The translations under genes and the position numbers were made by a program. This document shows positions 17,855 to 26,258 of a stretch of 64,000 bases of DNA, piece by piece. Within the stretch, counting starts at the first letter, position 1. Every line of letters starts with the position of its first letter. Below the pieces are notes generated by a model that saw only the letters and a program-made list of their open reading frames with translations, was not told where the DNA came from and did not search any database. The stretch comes from Acidimicrobiales bacterium (GTDB lineage Bacteria > Actinomycetota > Acidimicrobiia > Acidimicrobiales > Aldehydirespiratoraceae), in assembly GCA_029246685.1 (NCBI GenBank), contig JAQWMR010000002.1, positions 61,426 to 125,425 of the forward strand, in the 5' to 3' direction.

Positions 17855-18634
17855 ATGCCACGAATGAATCTCGAAGGAAGCTCGTCCATCATCACCGGCG
17901 GTGCCTCGGGTATCGGCGAGGCCAGCGCCCGTCAGCTCGCCGACGCCGGATCCCGAGTCGTCATTGCCGACCTGAACGAGGAGAAGGGCCAAGCGGTCGC
18001 GTCGGAACTGGGCGGCCTCTTCGTGAAGTGCGACGTCACCAGCATCGAGGACGCAGACACCGCAGTGGCCGCCGCGTCGGAGATGGGTCCGCTCCGGGCG
18101 CTGGTCAACTCGGCCGGGCTCGGCTCCGCAGGTCGCACCGTTGACCGCGAGGGCAACCCGTTCCCGCTCGACAACTTCGCGTTCGTGATCAACGTCAACC
18201 TGATCGGCTCGTTCAACATGCTGAGCCGGTCCGCCGCGGCGATGGCGAAGACCGACCCCGTCGATGACGACGGCAGCCGCGGTTCGATCGTCAACATGGC
18301 GTCTGCCGCTGCGTTCGACGGCCAGATCGGTCAGTGCGCCTACTCCGCCTCGAAGGGTGGTGTGGTCGGCATGACGCTTCCGATCGCTCGTGACCTCGCC
18401 GCCGTCGGCGTGCGGGTCAACACGGTCGCCCCCGGCCTGATCGACACCCCGATCTACGGCGAGGGCGAAGGCTCCGAGGCGTTCAAGAACCACCTCGGCC
18501 AGTCGGTGCTGTTCCCCAAGCGGCTCGGCTCCGGCGAAGAGTTGGCATTCATGGTGATGGAGTGCATCACCAACCCGTACATGAACGGTGAGACCATCCG
18601 GGTCGACGGCGGCATCCGGATGCCCCCGAAGTAG
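17855..18634 (+). CDS. SDR dehydrogenase, 3-hydroxyacyl-CoA dehydrogenase type 2-like
   Basis: A 259-aa classical short-chain dehydrogenase: TGGASGIG cofactor loop, NSAG, catalytic Ser in NMASAAA and YSASK. Its closest pattern, including the segment on a long loop before the catalytic Ser (DDDGSRGSIVN) and APGLIDTPIY, is the HSD10/3-hydroxy-2-methylbutyryl-CoA dehydrogenase group. It precedes a crotonase by 27 bp; together they could carry out hydration and oxidation steps of acyl-CoA or isoleucine degradation. Confidence 0.88.
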   Translation: MPRMNLEGSSSIITGGASGIGEASARQLADAGSRVVIADLNEEKGQAVASELGGLFVKCDVTSIEDADTAVAAASEMGPLRALVNSAGLGSAGRTVDREGNPFPLDNFAFVINVNLIGSFNMLSRSAAAMAKTDPVDDDGSRGSIVNMASAAAFDGQIGQCAYSASKGGVVGMTLPIARDLAAVGVRVNTVAPGLIDTPIYGEGEGSEAFKNHLGQSVLFPKRLGSGEELAFMVMECITNPYMNGETIRVDGGIRMPPK

Positions 18635-18661
18635 ACGCTGAGATCTGAAGGAGACTCCACA

Positions 18662-19414
18662 ATGAGCGATGCAATCCTGACCGAGCGGCGCGGCCGTGTT
18701 CTCGTCATCACGATGAACCGACCCGAGGCCAAGAACGCCATCAACGGCGATCTTGCGAACGGCCTCTGGGCCGCGGTCGAAGAGCTGAACACGGACCCAA
18801 TGCTCACCGCGGGCGTTCTCACCGGTGCAGATGGTGCGTTCTGCTCCGGCATGGACCTCAAGGCCTTCGCCAAGGGTGAGGACATCGGGCCGATACAGAA
18901 GTTCTTCGCGAACGGTGCGGACAAGCCGCTCGTCGCCGCGATCGAGGGCTTCGCCCTCGCCGGTGGCCTGGAGATCGCCCTGTCGTGCGATCTGCTCGTG
19001 GCGGCCGAGGGGGCCAAGCTCGGCGTTCCAGAGGTGAAGGTCGGGCTGTTCGCAGCTGGTATGGGTGTCATCCGCCTGCCGAGCCGGGTCGGCTACGGCA
19101 AGGCCATGGAGATGGCGGTCACCGGTGATCCGATCACGGCCGAGGAGGGTCATACCTACGGACTGATCTGCCGCCTCGCGGAACCGGGGTCAGCGCTGGA
19201 CGCCGCAATCGAGCTCGCGGAGCGCATCGCGAAGAATGCGCCTCTCGCAGTGGCTGCGTCCAAGAAGATCGTTCGCGCGACTCTCGGACACACCGAAGAC
19301 CAGCTGTTGGCGATTCAGGGAGAGATGTACGTCCCGGTCTTCACATCGAACGACGCCAAAGAGGGACCCGCCGCTTTTGCAGAAAAGCGCCAGCCCAACT
19401 GGACGGGAACCTGA
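18662..19414 (+). CDS. Enoyl-CoA hydratase/isomerase (crotonase) family
   Basis: A 250-aa crotonase-fold protein with the CoA-binding and oxyanion segments FCSGMDLKAF and FALAGGLEIALSCDLLVA, and a typical C-terminal helix with SKKIVRATL. A GGAGA ribosome site lies before the ATG. It is co-directional with the SDR gene and converges on the PhyH gene (one base between the stops). Hydratase is likeliest, but crotonases vary in reaction. Confidence 0.88.
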   Translation: MSDAILTERRGRVLVITMNRPEAKNAINGDLANGLWAAVEELNTDPMLTAGVLTGADGAFCSGMDLKAFAKGEDIGPIQKFFANGADKPLVAAIEGFALAGGLEIALSCDLLVAAEGAKLGVPEVKVGLFAAGMGVIRLPSRVGYGKAMEMAVTGDPITAEEGHTYGLICRLAEPGSALDAAIELAERIAKNAPLAVAASKKIVRATLGHTEDQLLAIQGEMYVPVFTSNDAKEGPAAFAEKRQPNWTGT

Positions 19415-19415
19415 T

Positions 19416-20270
19416 TCAGTCGAGGGAGAGGCGAGGGTCGCGGGGGCGTCCCTTGCCGCTGTAGCTCTCCCGGTATGAACCGGGCTGCTCGTTGGCGCCG
19501 CCGATGCCGTTGTAGGTCTTGTAGCCAAGAAGGTCACGGAGCTTCTCCGGCATGGCCCGGACCTCGTCGATCGGGATGCTGCGGAACCAGTTGGTGTACG
19601 GGCGCACCCATCCTGCGTGGTACGAGACCTGGAGGCCGAGGCGCCAGTCGTCCGACGGGTTGTCGGCCGCACCGTGGAACAGGGCGTGATCGAAGACCAG
19701 GACGGTGCCCGGCTCCATCTCCGGCTGGATGATGGCCGCTTCCTGCTCCGGCGTCTGGCCGAAGAGGAGATCGAGGGGCTCGACCTGGCTGCCTGGGAGT
19801 ACTCGGGTGCCACCGGTGGCCGCACCGAACGGAGTGACGACCCACATCGCGGTGGCACCGATTGGCTGCTGGTGGGGGCGGGGAACCGGGACGAGCGCAT
19901 CGTCGGGGTGGAGTGGCTGGATGTTGTCACTGCCGGGCTTGAGGTCGATGCCGGAGAACGTGGAGAGCAGGAAGTCGGCGCCGAGCACGCCTTCCACGAC
20001 CGAGGTGACCGTCGGGTCGGCGGGCACGTCCCAGAACATGGGATCGATGCGCAGCAAGCCGGCGGTGCGGAAGAACGAGCTGTCTTCCTCGGTCTCGCCG
20101 GGCTCCATTGGGCGCAGCGTGGTCGCTTCGATCTCGCTGATCCTCTCCCGGTAGGCCCGGGCCCGGTCGGCGTCGAACACGTCCGGAATGATCGTGTAAC
20201 CGACGTCGCGGACCGAGTCGACATGCGACTGCGTCTCCGGGTCGAGTTGGACGTTCTGTGTATCGAGCAT
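19416..20270 (-). CDS. Phytanoyl-CoA dioxygenase (PhyH) family oxygenase
   Basis: A 284-aa Fe(II)/2-oxoglutarate oxygenase. The first iron ligands are HPD in IQPLHPDDAL, the second His in VFDHALFHGAADN. ATG 20270 (MLDTQNVQLDPETQ) is chosen: the frame continues upstream only as Arg-rich sequence antisense-like to the binding-protein gene, and AAGGGGC precedes this ATG. It lies 44 bp after the second Liv-type binding-protein gene on the same strand, repeating the pairing seen at 6620-8806. Confidence 0.88.
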   Translation of the reverse strand: MLDTQNVQLDPETQSHVDSVRDVGYTIIPDVFDADRARAYRERISEIEATTLRPMEPGETEEDSSFFRTAGLLRIDPMFWDVPADPTVTSVVEGVLGADFLLSTFSGIDLKPGSDNIQPLHPDDALVPVPRPHQQPIGATAMWVVTPFGAATGGTRVLPGSQVEPLDLLFGQTPEQEAAIIQPEMEPGTVLVFDHALFHGAADNPSDDWRLGLQVSYHAGWVRPYTNWFRSIPIDEVRAMPEKLRDLLGYKTYNGIGGANEQPGSYRESYSGKGRPRDPRLSLD

Positions 20271-20314
20271 GGTTAGCCCCTTCGTCGTCTCGCTGTCACC
20301 AGAGTACCCGCCGG

Positions 20315-21691
20315 TCAGTCCTCGGTCACGCTCACGTACGGGAGGACCTCCGCGAGGCCGCCGTCGGTGCCGACATCGGGATCGAAGATTCCGAGGCCCA
20401 TTCCGTCGTTCGCGTCGAGTTTTCCAGGTGCGATGGAGTTGAACGGCTGTCCCGGCAACACGAACGTGCCGACCTGAAAGGCGGCTTCCTCGAAGTTCGC
20501 CGGGGTGAGATCCGGGCCGACGGCTTCGCCGACGATGTCGAACAACCACAGCAAGCGACAGGCTGCCAACAATGGCGTTGCCCACTGCGGGTCGCCGCTG
20601 GGAACGTCGGCGCTGGGGATGACATCGATCTCCGGGTGGGCAGTCTCGAAGATCGAGACACATTCCTGGGTGGACTCCATGGCCCAGGCGTCATCGCTCG
20701 TGAAGGGCGTGGGGCCGTAGGCGCCGGCGTAGATCTCCGGGTCGCGCTCGTCGAACCCGCCGATTCCGGCGAGGAACGAGCCGCTGTCGACGGTGAGGAT
20801 TTCGCCCTCGAAGCCTGCCTCTCGCATGAGGGGAAGGCCGAGTGCGATCGCGGATTGCACGATCAGGAGCGTGTCGACTTCCTCGTCCTTGAGCCGCTCC
20901 GCGTAGAGGCCGATCTGCGATTCGAGCGCGAGTTCGTCGCCACCGGTGGCGGTGCTGGTCAGTTCGACCGCGAGGTCCACGCCGAGTCGGTCGAGGGTCG
21001 GGAGCACGATGTCCTCGGTCAGCCCGTTGTGCTCGCGATGATCGTCGAGCAGGCCGAGCTTTCCTTCGAGGTATCCCTCCTCCTGGTAGATCTCGAGGAG
21101 CGCGGAATAGCGTCGGTCCTGTGACCACTCGGTGGTGATCCACGGCGCCCGAGCCCGCTCGAGTAGTTCGGGGCGGTGCACACCGCCGAGCACCATCGTC
21201 TCCTGGGTCTCCAGGATGCAGAGAATGCCTTCGAGCGCCGGGCCGGCGAGGCTTCCGACAACCGCGAAGACTTCCTCGTCCTCCGTCAACCGAATGCACA
21301 TCTCCTCGACCGAGATCGCGAGCACGGGGTTGTAGCGGTCGAAGACCATCTCGAGCTGGCGACCGCCGATGCCGCCGTTGGCGTTGATGTCGTCGATCAC
21401 CGTTTGCCAGACGAGCGGGATGTCGCCGTAGTTGATGTCGACGAGCCCCATCTCGCGGAGCTCGTCCAGGTCGGACCACACCACGCCGATGGTGATCGTG
21501 TCGCTGGTGACGCCCGTGAAGCTGGCCGGCAACTCGACCGGCGCGGCGCTGGTCGAGCCCGTATCGGCAGTCATGGTCGTGGGCGCAGTGGTGGACGTTC
21601 CGTTGCCACCCACGTCCGTGGTGTCGTCGCCGCAACTCGCCACGACGAGTGCAAGAACGGTCACCACTCCAACGATCAAGCGCCAGCGCAT
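20315..21691 (-). CDS. Liv-type ABC substrate-binding lipoprotein (second copy)
   Basis: A 458-aa lipoprotein with signal peptide and Cys20 (LALVVASC), a Gly/Ser/Thr-rich linker, and a LivJ-like type I binding fold starting DTITIGVVWSDLDEL. It is not close in sequence to the 6620-7975 protein beyond the family pattern. It is followed by a PhyH oxygenase and preceded (41 bp) by a small phage-like gene that ends an oxidative-catabolism run, so its ligand may be the substrate of that pathway. No permease genes are adjacent; it may share the transporter at 1-4308. Confidence 0.87.
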   Translation of the reverse strand: MRWRLIVGVVTVLALVVASCGDDTTDVGGNGTSTTAPTTMTADTGSTSAAPVELPASFTGVTSDTITIGVVWSDLDELREMGLVDINYGDIPLVWQTVIDDINANGGIGGRQLEMVFDRYNPVLAISVEEMCIRLTEDEEVFAVVGSLAGPALEGILCILETQETMVLGGVHRPELLERARAPWITTEWSQDRRYSALLEIYQEEGYLEGKLGLLDDHREHNGLTEDIVLPTLDRLGVDLAVELTSTATGGDELALESQIGLYAERLKDEEVDTLLIVQSAIALGLPLMREAGFEGEILTVDSGSFLAGIGGFDERDPEIYAGAYGPTPFTSDDAWAMESTQECVSIFETAHPEIDVIPSADVPSGDPQWATPLLAACRLLWLFDIVGEAVGPDLTPANFEEAAFQVGTFVLPGQPFNSIAPGKLDANDGMGLGIFDPDVGTDGGLAEVLPYVSVTED

Positions 21692-21732
21692 CCACCACTG
21701 TCCCTCAGATCGAGGAATCGCGAAAGCGGCAG

Positions 21733-22050
21733 TCAGGCCGACTCGTAGGTATCAGCGAAGACCTCGGGCTTGCAGGCGTAGAACTCACCGACCACGCCGC
21801 GGATGATCCAGTCGCCCGGTGACGCCGTCAGACGTCCCTCCAGGGTGTGGGTCGCGAACTCGGCGCCGCTGTCTCGAGGGTCCGTGTACTCCGCCAGCTT
21901 TTCGTCGTCCGGCGCCCCGGCATGGATCCACGCGAGGACGGCGTCGGCTGATTCGGGCGAGCCGTCCCACAGCATCGCTTCGACGATGACGGGCTTCTTG
22001 CGGAACGATCGCGGTCCTGGATCGGAGGGATCGATCGGGGAGTCGGCCAC
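21733..22050 (-). CDS. Small phage-associated-type protein of unknown function
   Basis: About 105 residues. The pattern FRKKPVIVEAMLWDG, then THTLEGRLTASPGDWIIRGV and GEFYACKPEVFADTYE, matches a small protein family common in phage and prophage genomes, function unknown. GTG 22050, 15 bp after the aldehyde dehydrogenase stop, is the most economical start; a longer frame reaching 22116 would overlap that gene. Its place inside a metabolic operon is odd. Confidence 0.7.
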   Translation of the reverse strand: MADSPIDPSDPGPRSFRKKPVIVEAMLWDGSPESADAVLAWIHAGAPDDEKLAEYTDPRDSGAEFATHTLEGRLTASPGDWIIRGVVGEFYACKPEVFADTYESA

Positions 22051-22064
22051 GTCTGCAGCGCAGG

Positions 22065-23540
22065 TCAGCGCATGACGAACGGGTTGGCCATGGGCTCCGC
22101 CGACGTGTTGATCCACACGGTTTTCGATCTCGTGTAATCACGGATCGCCTCGACGCCTGCCTCGCGGCCGTACCCGCTCTCTCCGAAGCCGCCGAACGGA
22201 GCGATGGGCGAGATCACTCGGTACGTGTTGACCCAGACGATGCCGGACCGAATCGCTTTTGCGACACGGTGGGCTCGGCCGATATCGCTCGTGAAGACGC
22301 CGGCGCCGAGCCCGAACGGGGTGTCGTTGGCCAGAGCCACCGCGTCCGCCTCGTCATCGAAGCGCAGCACCGACATGACCGGACCGAACAGCTCGACCTG
22401 CGTGCTGCGGATGGACTGGTTCGGACAGCCGAGGATCGTGGGCTCGTAGTACCAGCCGGCATCGAGCCCTTCGGGGCGCTGCCCTCCCGTGAGGACCACG
22501 GCGCCCTGGCCCGACGACTCAGCGACGACCCGTTCGATCGTGTTCCGTTGTGCTTCGGTCGCGAGCGGTCCCATCTGGGTGTCGGCCGCGAGGGGGTCGC
22601 CGATTCGGATCGCTTCGGCCCGACGGACCAACTCTTCGACGAAATCGTCGTGGATCGCGTCGTGGACGATCACGCGGCTGCCGGCGACGCAACTCTGACC
22701 CGTCGCTCCGAAGTTGCCCGCGATCGCGCCGTTCACCGCGCTCTCGAGATCGGCGTCGTCGAAGATGATCATGGGTGACTTGCCACCGAGTTCGAGGGTG
22801 ACGTGGGCGAAGTTGGCAGCGGTGTTGCCGATCACCAGACGAGCCGCTTCGACGCCGCCGGTGAACGCAACCCGAGCCACCTTCGGGTGACTGGTGAGCG
22901 CGCGACCACATGGCTCCCCGTGACCGGTGATGATGTTGACGACGCCGGGCGGAAACCCGGCTTCATCGATGATTTGAGCGAATTCGAGCATCGCCGCGGG
23001 GGCGTCTTCGGAGGCCTTGACCACCACGGTGTTTCCTGCGGCCAGCGCCGGGGCGAGCTTGGTCGCGGTGAGGAACATCTCCGCGTTCCAGGGCACGACT
23101 GCGGCCACGACACCGATCGGTTCACGGGTGGTGAAGACGTGCATGTCGGGCTTGTCGATCGGCAGCGTGGAGCCTTCGATCTTGTCCGCGAGCCCGCCGT
23201 AGTAGCGGTAGTAGTCGGCGACGTACGCGGTCTGTGCACGGGTTTCGGCCGCCAGCTTCCCGCTGTCGGTCGTTTCGACATCGCCCAGATTGGTGGCGTG
23301 CTCCTCGACGAGCTCCGCGAGCCGATACAGCAGTCGCCCGCGCTGGGTCGCCGTCATCTCCGCCCACGGCCCGCTCCACAGGGAACGGTCCGCGGCGTCG
23401 ACGGCCCGATCGACGTCGGCCTCGGTGGCCGCTGGCGCACTTGCCCATACGTCGCCGGTTGCCGGGTTGCGTGACTCGATGCGGCCGCCGTCGGACGCAT
23501 CGGCGAACTCGCCGTCGATGTAGTGCTGGTAGTCCGTCAT
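22065..23540 (-). CDS. NAD(P)-dependent aldehyde dehydrogenase
   Basis: A 491-aa aldehyde dehydrogenase: VVPWNAEMF cofactor segment, general base Glu in LELGGKSP, catalytic Cys in FGATGQSCVAGSR. A complete family member with start MTDYQHYIDGEF. Its ATG overlaps the alpha/beta hydrolase stop (ATGA, 23537-23540). In this operon it probably oxidises an aldehyde released after monooxygenation and hydrolysis. Confidence 0.92.
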   Translation of the reverse strand: MTDYQHYIDGEFADASDGGRIESRNPATGDVWASAPAATEADVDRAVDAADRSLWSGPWAEMTATQRGRLLYRLAELVEEHATNLGDVETTDSGKLAAETRAQTAYVADYYRYYGGLADKIEGSTLPIDKPDMHVFTTREPIGVVAAVVPWNAEMFLTATKLAPALAAGNTVVVKASEDAPAAMLEFAQIIDEAGFPPGVVNIITGHGEPCGRALTSHPKVARVAFTGGVEAARLVIGNTAANFAHVTLELGGKSPMIIFDDADLESAVNGAIAGNFGATGQSCVAGSRVIVHDAIHDDFVEELVRRAEAIRIGDPLAADTQMGPLATEAQRNTIERVVAESSGQGAVVLTGGQRPEGLDAGWYYEPTILGCPNQSIRSTQVELFGPVMSVLRFDDEADAVALANDTPFGLGAGVFTSDIGRAHRVAKAIRSGIVWVNTYRVISPIAPFGGFGESGYGREAGVEAIRDYTRSKTVWINTSAEPMANPFVMR

Positions 23541-24316
23541 GACGTGAGCTCCTCGTCGAGATAGCTGATGATCGCATCCGTGAACGTGTCGGGTGCCTCG
23601 ATCGGGGGCACATGGTGAAGATCAGGAAGGATCACGCAGCGTGCATCGGCGAGGTCCTCGCTGAGCCGGTGCGCCATCTCCGGTGTGGATGCGGGGTCAT
23701 GCTCGCCCGCGACCACAAGGGTGGGGACGACGAGCCCGCCGGCGGACATGCGCACGAGATCGTCGCTGGCGACAAACACTTCGTAGGCCTTGAGGTAGCC
23801 GTCGAGGTCGGTGGTCGTCAGCCGGGTGTGTAGCCCGTCGATCGTTTCGGGGTGAGCTGCTTGCCATGGCGCCGTGAACCAGCGGTCGATCGCTCGGCTT
23901 GCGATCGGGTCCATGCCGTCATGTCTGGCGACTGCCAGCCGCTCCTCGACGGCAGCTTGCTGTTCGGCCCGCCGGCCGTAGGCGGTCGAGACGACGACGA
24001 GGCGACGTACGCGTTCCGGCGCTCGGGCGGCCGTCCGCAACGCGATCAAGGCGCCGAGCGACAGCCCCACCACATCGACGGGCGTCTCCAGTTGATCGAT
24101 GACGGCGAGGCACTGATCGGCAAAGTCGTCGAGCGAACGGGGACCATCGGCGTCGGCCGTCGCTCCATGGCCCAGAAGGTCGTAGCGAACGACTATGCGA
24201 GACGCCGCCAGATCCTCGACGACCTCGTCCCACATGGTGTGATCCAACCCGACACCGTGCACGAGCACGGTTGGCCGGCCCGCGCCCGCTTCGACGAGGC
24301 GGGTCCGGCCGTTCAC
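23537..24316 (-). CDS. Alpha/beta hydrolase
   Basis: A 259-aa hydrolase with nucleophile elbow GLSLGA, acid Asp in AGEHDPAS and His in DLHHVPP; the oxyanion strand is VLVHGVGLDHTMW. GTG 24316 (VNGRTRLVEAG) is the start because it overlaps the upstream stop as GTGA; residues before it are arginine-rich noise. It resembles ring-opening or enol-lactone hydrolases such as RutD/PcaD types, but specificity is not readable. Confidence 0.88.
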   Translation of the reverse strand: MNGRTRLVEAGAGRPTVLVHGVGLDHTMWDEVVEDLAASRIVVRYDLLGHGATADADGPRSLDDFADQCLAVIDQLETPVDVVGLSLGALIALRTAARAPERVRRLVVVSTAYGRRAEQQAAVEERLAVARHDGMDPIASRAIDRWFTAPWQAAHPETIDGLHTRLTTTDLDGYLKAYEVFVASDDLVRMSAGGLVVPTLVVAGEHDPASTPEMAHRLSEDLADARCVILPDLHHVPPIEAPDTFTDAIISYLDEELTS

Positions 24317-24903
24317 TCCGGGTTCAGTCCCATCTCTTGCATGTCCGAATAGCGGTTGCCGATCCGGTGATGAGGGCGGCCGCCGACACTCGCGCCGATG
24401 GCCACCACGATCTCGTCTGGCGCGGGAGCGTCCGCGACCGTCATCTCGAGCGTGAGGTAGTGCGACCGCCACCCGGGGTCTTCCTTGTGCATCATCGAGA
24501 TGGAGACGGTTGCCCCCGGCCCACCGCGGGAGTTGGTGAACGACAGGTACGCCGTGCCGCCGACGGCGTCACGGAAGACGTTGCCGAAGCGAAGCGTGTG
24601 AATCAGCGCCGAGCTGTGCTCGACTTCGCCGCTTGTGCCGACCATCGCCGCTTTGCCGTAGGCCTCGACGACATCGCCGCTGCCCGCCAACCCGACAAGT
24701 CGGGGCACCATGATCGCGCCGAGGTCCGGGGCGACCTCGAGGATCGTGGAGCGCAGGTCCTCCACGAATCCCTGGCCGGCCCGCGGGTTCGTGATGACGG
24801 CCGCGACGCCATGCAGCAGCAACGGCGGATCGGCGGGCCGCGTGCCGTCGATGTGGATCTCCTCGGTGGTGGCGACAAGCTTTCGGAGTTCGAGCTGGGA
24901 CAT
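24313..24903 (-). CDS. DUF1185 ('amino acid synthesis') family protein
   Basis: A 196-aa protein matching the DUF1185 family (VITNPRAGQGFVEDLR, GEVEHSSALIHTLRFGN, SVGGRPHHRIGNRYSDMQ). Relatives frequently sit beside LLM flavin monooxygenases; the biochemical role is unproven. Its ATG overlaps the LLM gene's stop by one base (TGATG) and its own stop overlaps the next GTG, so it is coupled on both sides. Confidence 0.85.
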   Translation of the reverse strand: MSQLELRKLVATTEEIHIDGTRPADPPLLLHGVAAVITNPRAGQGFVEDLRSTILEVAPDLGAIMVPRLVGLAGSGDVVEAYGKAAMVGTSGEVEHSSALIHTLRFGNVFRDAVGGTAYLSFTNSRGGPGATVSISMMHKEDPGWRSHYLTLEMTVADAPAPDEIVVAIGASVGGRPHHRIGNRYSDMQEMGLNPE

Positions 24904-26075
24904 CAGCGGGCTCCTCGAGCGTCGGACGTGGTGTCGCTGGAAGCAAACTGCGGCATGACTTCTTCCGTGAACATGGTGATGCTGTTCATCACCGCTTCAT
25001 GGGGGACACCGGGGAAGCTCGACCAGAGCAGAAGATTCTGCAGGTTGAGCGTTGCGCGCATCTCTGCGATTTTCTCGGCGACGTAGTCCGGTGTGCCGAA
25101 CAACATGTTGCGGGGGTGGAGCCACTCGTAGCTGAGGAGGTCGAGCTTCCCGGCGGTCTCGGGTAGCTCCTCACCGGGGTATCGGTGGTTCGCGAGGCCG
25201 CGGTAGTTGCACACCCAGCGGATGTAGGTGAGAAGACCCTCTCCCGCAAGGCGCTCGGCCTCCTGCATGGTCTCGGTGACGAACAGGTCGCGCAGCACGG
25301 CGACCCCCTCGCCGAGTTCGGCTTCGTGGCCCTGGGCCGTCGACCGTGCGTCTTGGTACATCTCGAAGCGGGGGAGCAAGGCGTCCGTCGGCGGAATCCA
25401 GAACATCGCGTTCAACCCCATCTCGCCGGCGCTGCGAATCGACGGTTCGGTGTCGACGACCTGCCAGATCGGCGGATGTGGTTGCTGGAGCGGCTTCGGG
25501 ATCAGGGAAAGCGCGCTGAGGTGCCCGGTCTCATCGGTGTTCTCGGGCTGCGGCGGGCTCATCGGGTGATCGAAGGTGAGGCCCGGCTGCGGGAATCGGT
25601 AGTGCTCGCCCTCGTACGAGAAGAACTCGTTCGTCCACGCTTCGCGGATGATCTCGAGGCTCTCCTTGAAGAGGGCGCGGTTGACTTCCGGATTTCGGAC
25701 GTCGGCCGCTGGGTTCATGTTGACCGTCTCGCGCGGGTAGATGCCGCGACCGATGCCGAACTCGACCCGGCCGCCCGACATGTGGTCGAGCAGCGCGACG
25801 TCCTCGGCGAGCTGGACCGGGTGTCGGAAGGTGATGATGCTCGCGGCCTGACCGATGCGGAGTCGCTCCGTGTGCGCCGCGAGGTCAACGCCCATCATGA
25901 TCGGATTGGGATTCACCTCGAGTCCTTCGTGCCCGAAGTGGTGCTCCGTCGTCCAGATCGCGTCCCAGTCGTTGCGGTCGCAATATCGCGCGATGTCTCG
26001 CCCGTTCTCGAGGACAGTCGTGAAGTCCGACTGTCCGTCAAGGTTGTTGTGGTTCAGGAAATACCCGAATTTCAT
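24903..26075 (-). CDS. LLM-class flavin-dependent oxidoreductase (bacterial luciferase-like)
   Basis: A 390-aa luciferase-like monooxygenase: MKFGYFLNHNN start, WTTEHHFGHEGLEVNP, the non-prolyl cis region, and GRVEFGIGRGIYPRE. It needs reduced FMN, so a flavin reductase should exist elsewhere. ATG 26075 has a GAGAGGA site; an earlier in-frame ATG at 26114 lies in the promoter region. It is first in a coupled run (LLM, DUF1185, hydrolase, aldehyde dehydrogenase), a set like those that open rings of N- or O-heterocycles (inference by analogy to Rut and pyridine pathways). Confidence 0.9.
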   Translation of the reverse strand: MKFGYFLNHNNLDGQSDFTTVLENGRDIARYCDRNDWDAIWTTEHHFGHEGLEVNPNPIMMGVDLAAHTERLRIGQAASIITFRHPVQLAEDVALLDHMSGGRVEFGIGRGIYPRETVNMNPAADVRNPEVNRALFKESLEIIREAWTNEFFSYEGEHYRFPQPGLTFDHPMSPPQPENTDETGHLSALSLIPKPLQQPHPPIWQVVDTEPSIRSAGEMGLNAMFWIPPTDALLPRFEMYQDARSTAQGHEAELGEGVAVLRDLFVTETMQEAERLAGEGLLTYIRWVCNYRGLANHRYPGEELPETAGKLDLLSYEWLHPRNMLFGTPDYVAEKIAEMRATLNLQNLLLWSSFPGVPHEAVMNSITMFTEEVMPQFASSDTTSDARGAR

Positions 26076-26258
26076 GGGTGTCCTCTCGTGTCGGCTGACA
26101 GGGAATGGGCACACACGTTTATTCTCGATGCCTGCCCGACTCGAGACATCCGGATGCTAGGAGCGGCCCGTTTACCCGTCAACCGATGGCCGTGACGGCG
26201 ACCGCGCTTGACACGTGGGTCTAAAGTGCCCGGCGGGAAAGTACTCCGGGGGGAAGCT
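26076..26258. promoter_or_regulatory. Divergent promoter region, LLM operon / betaine transporter
   Basis: 183 bp between divergent genes. A perfect TTGACA (26208-26213) points rightward; no good -10 lies 16-18 bp on, the nearest being TAAAGT at 26222. GGGGGGAAG precedes the ATPase ATG. Confidence 0.4.

Noticed and set aside
26208..26231. TTGACA upstream of proV as a complete sigma-70-type promoter
   Set aside because: No acceptable -10 at 16-18 bp; kept only as a possible -35.
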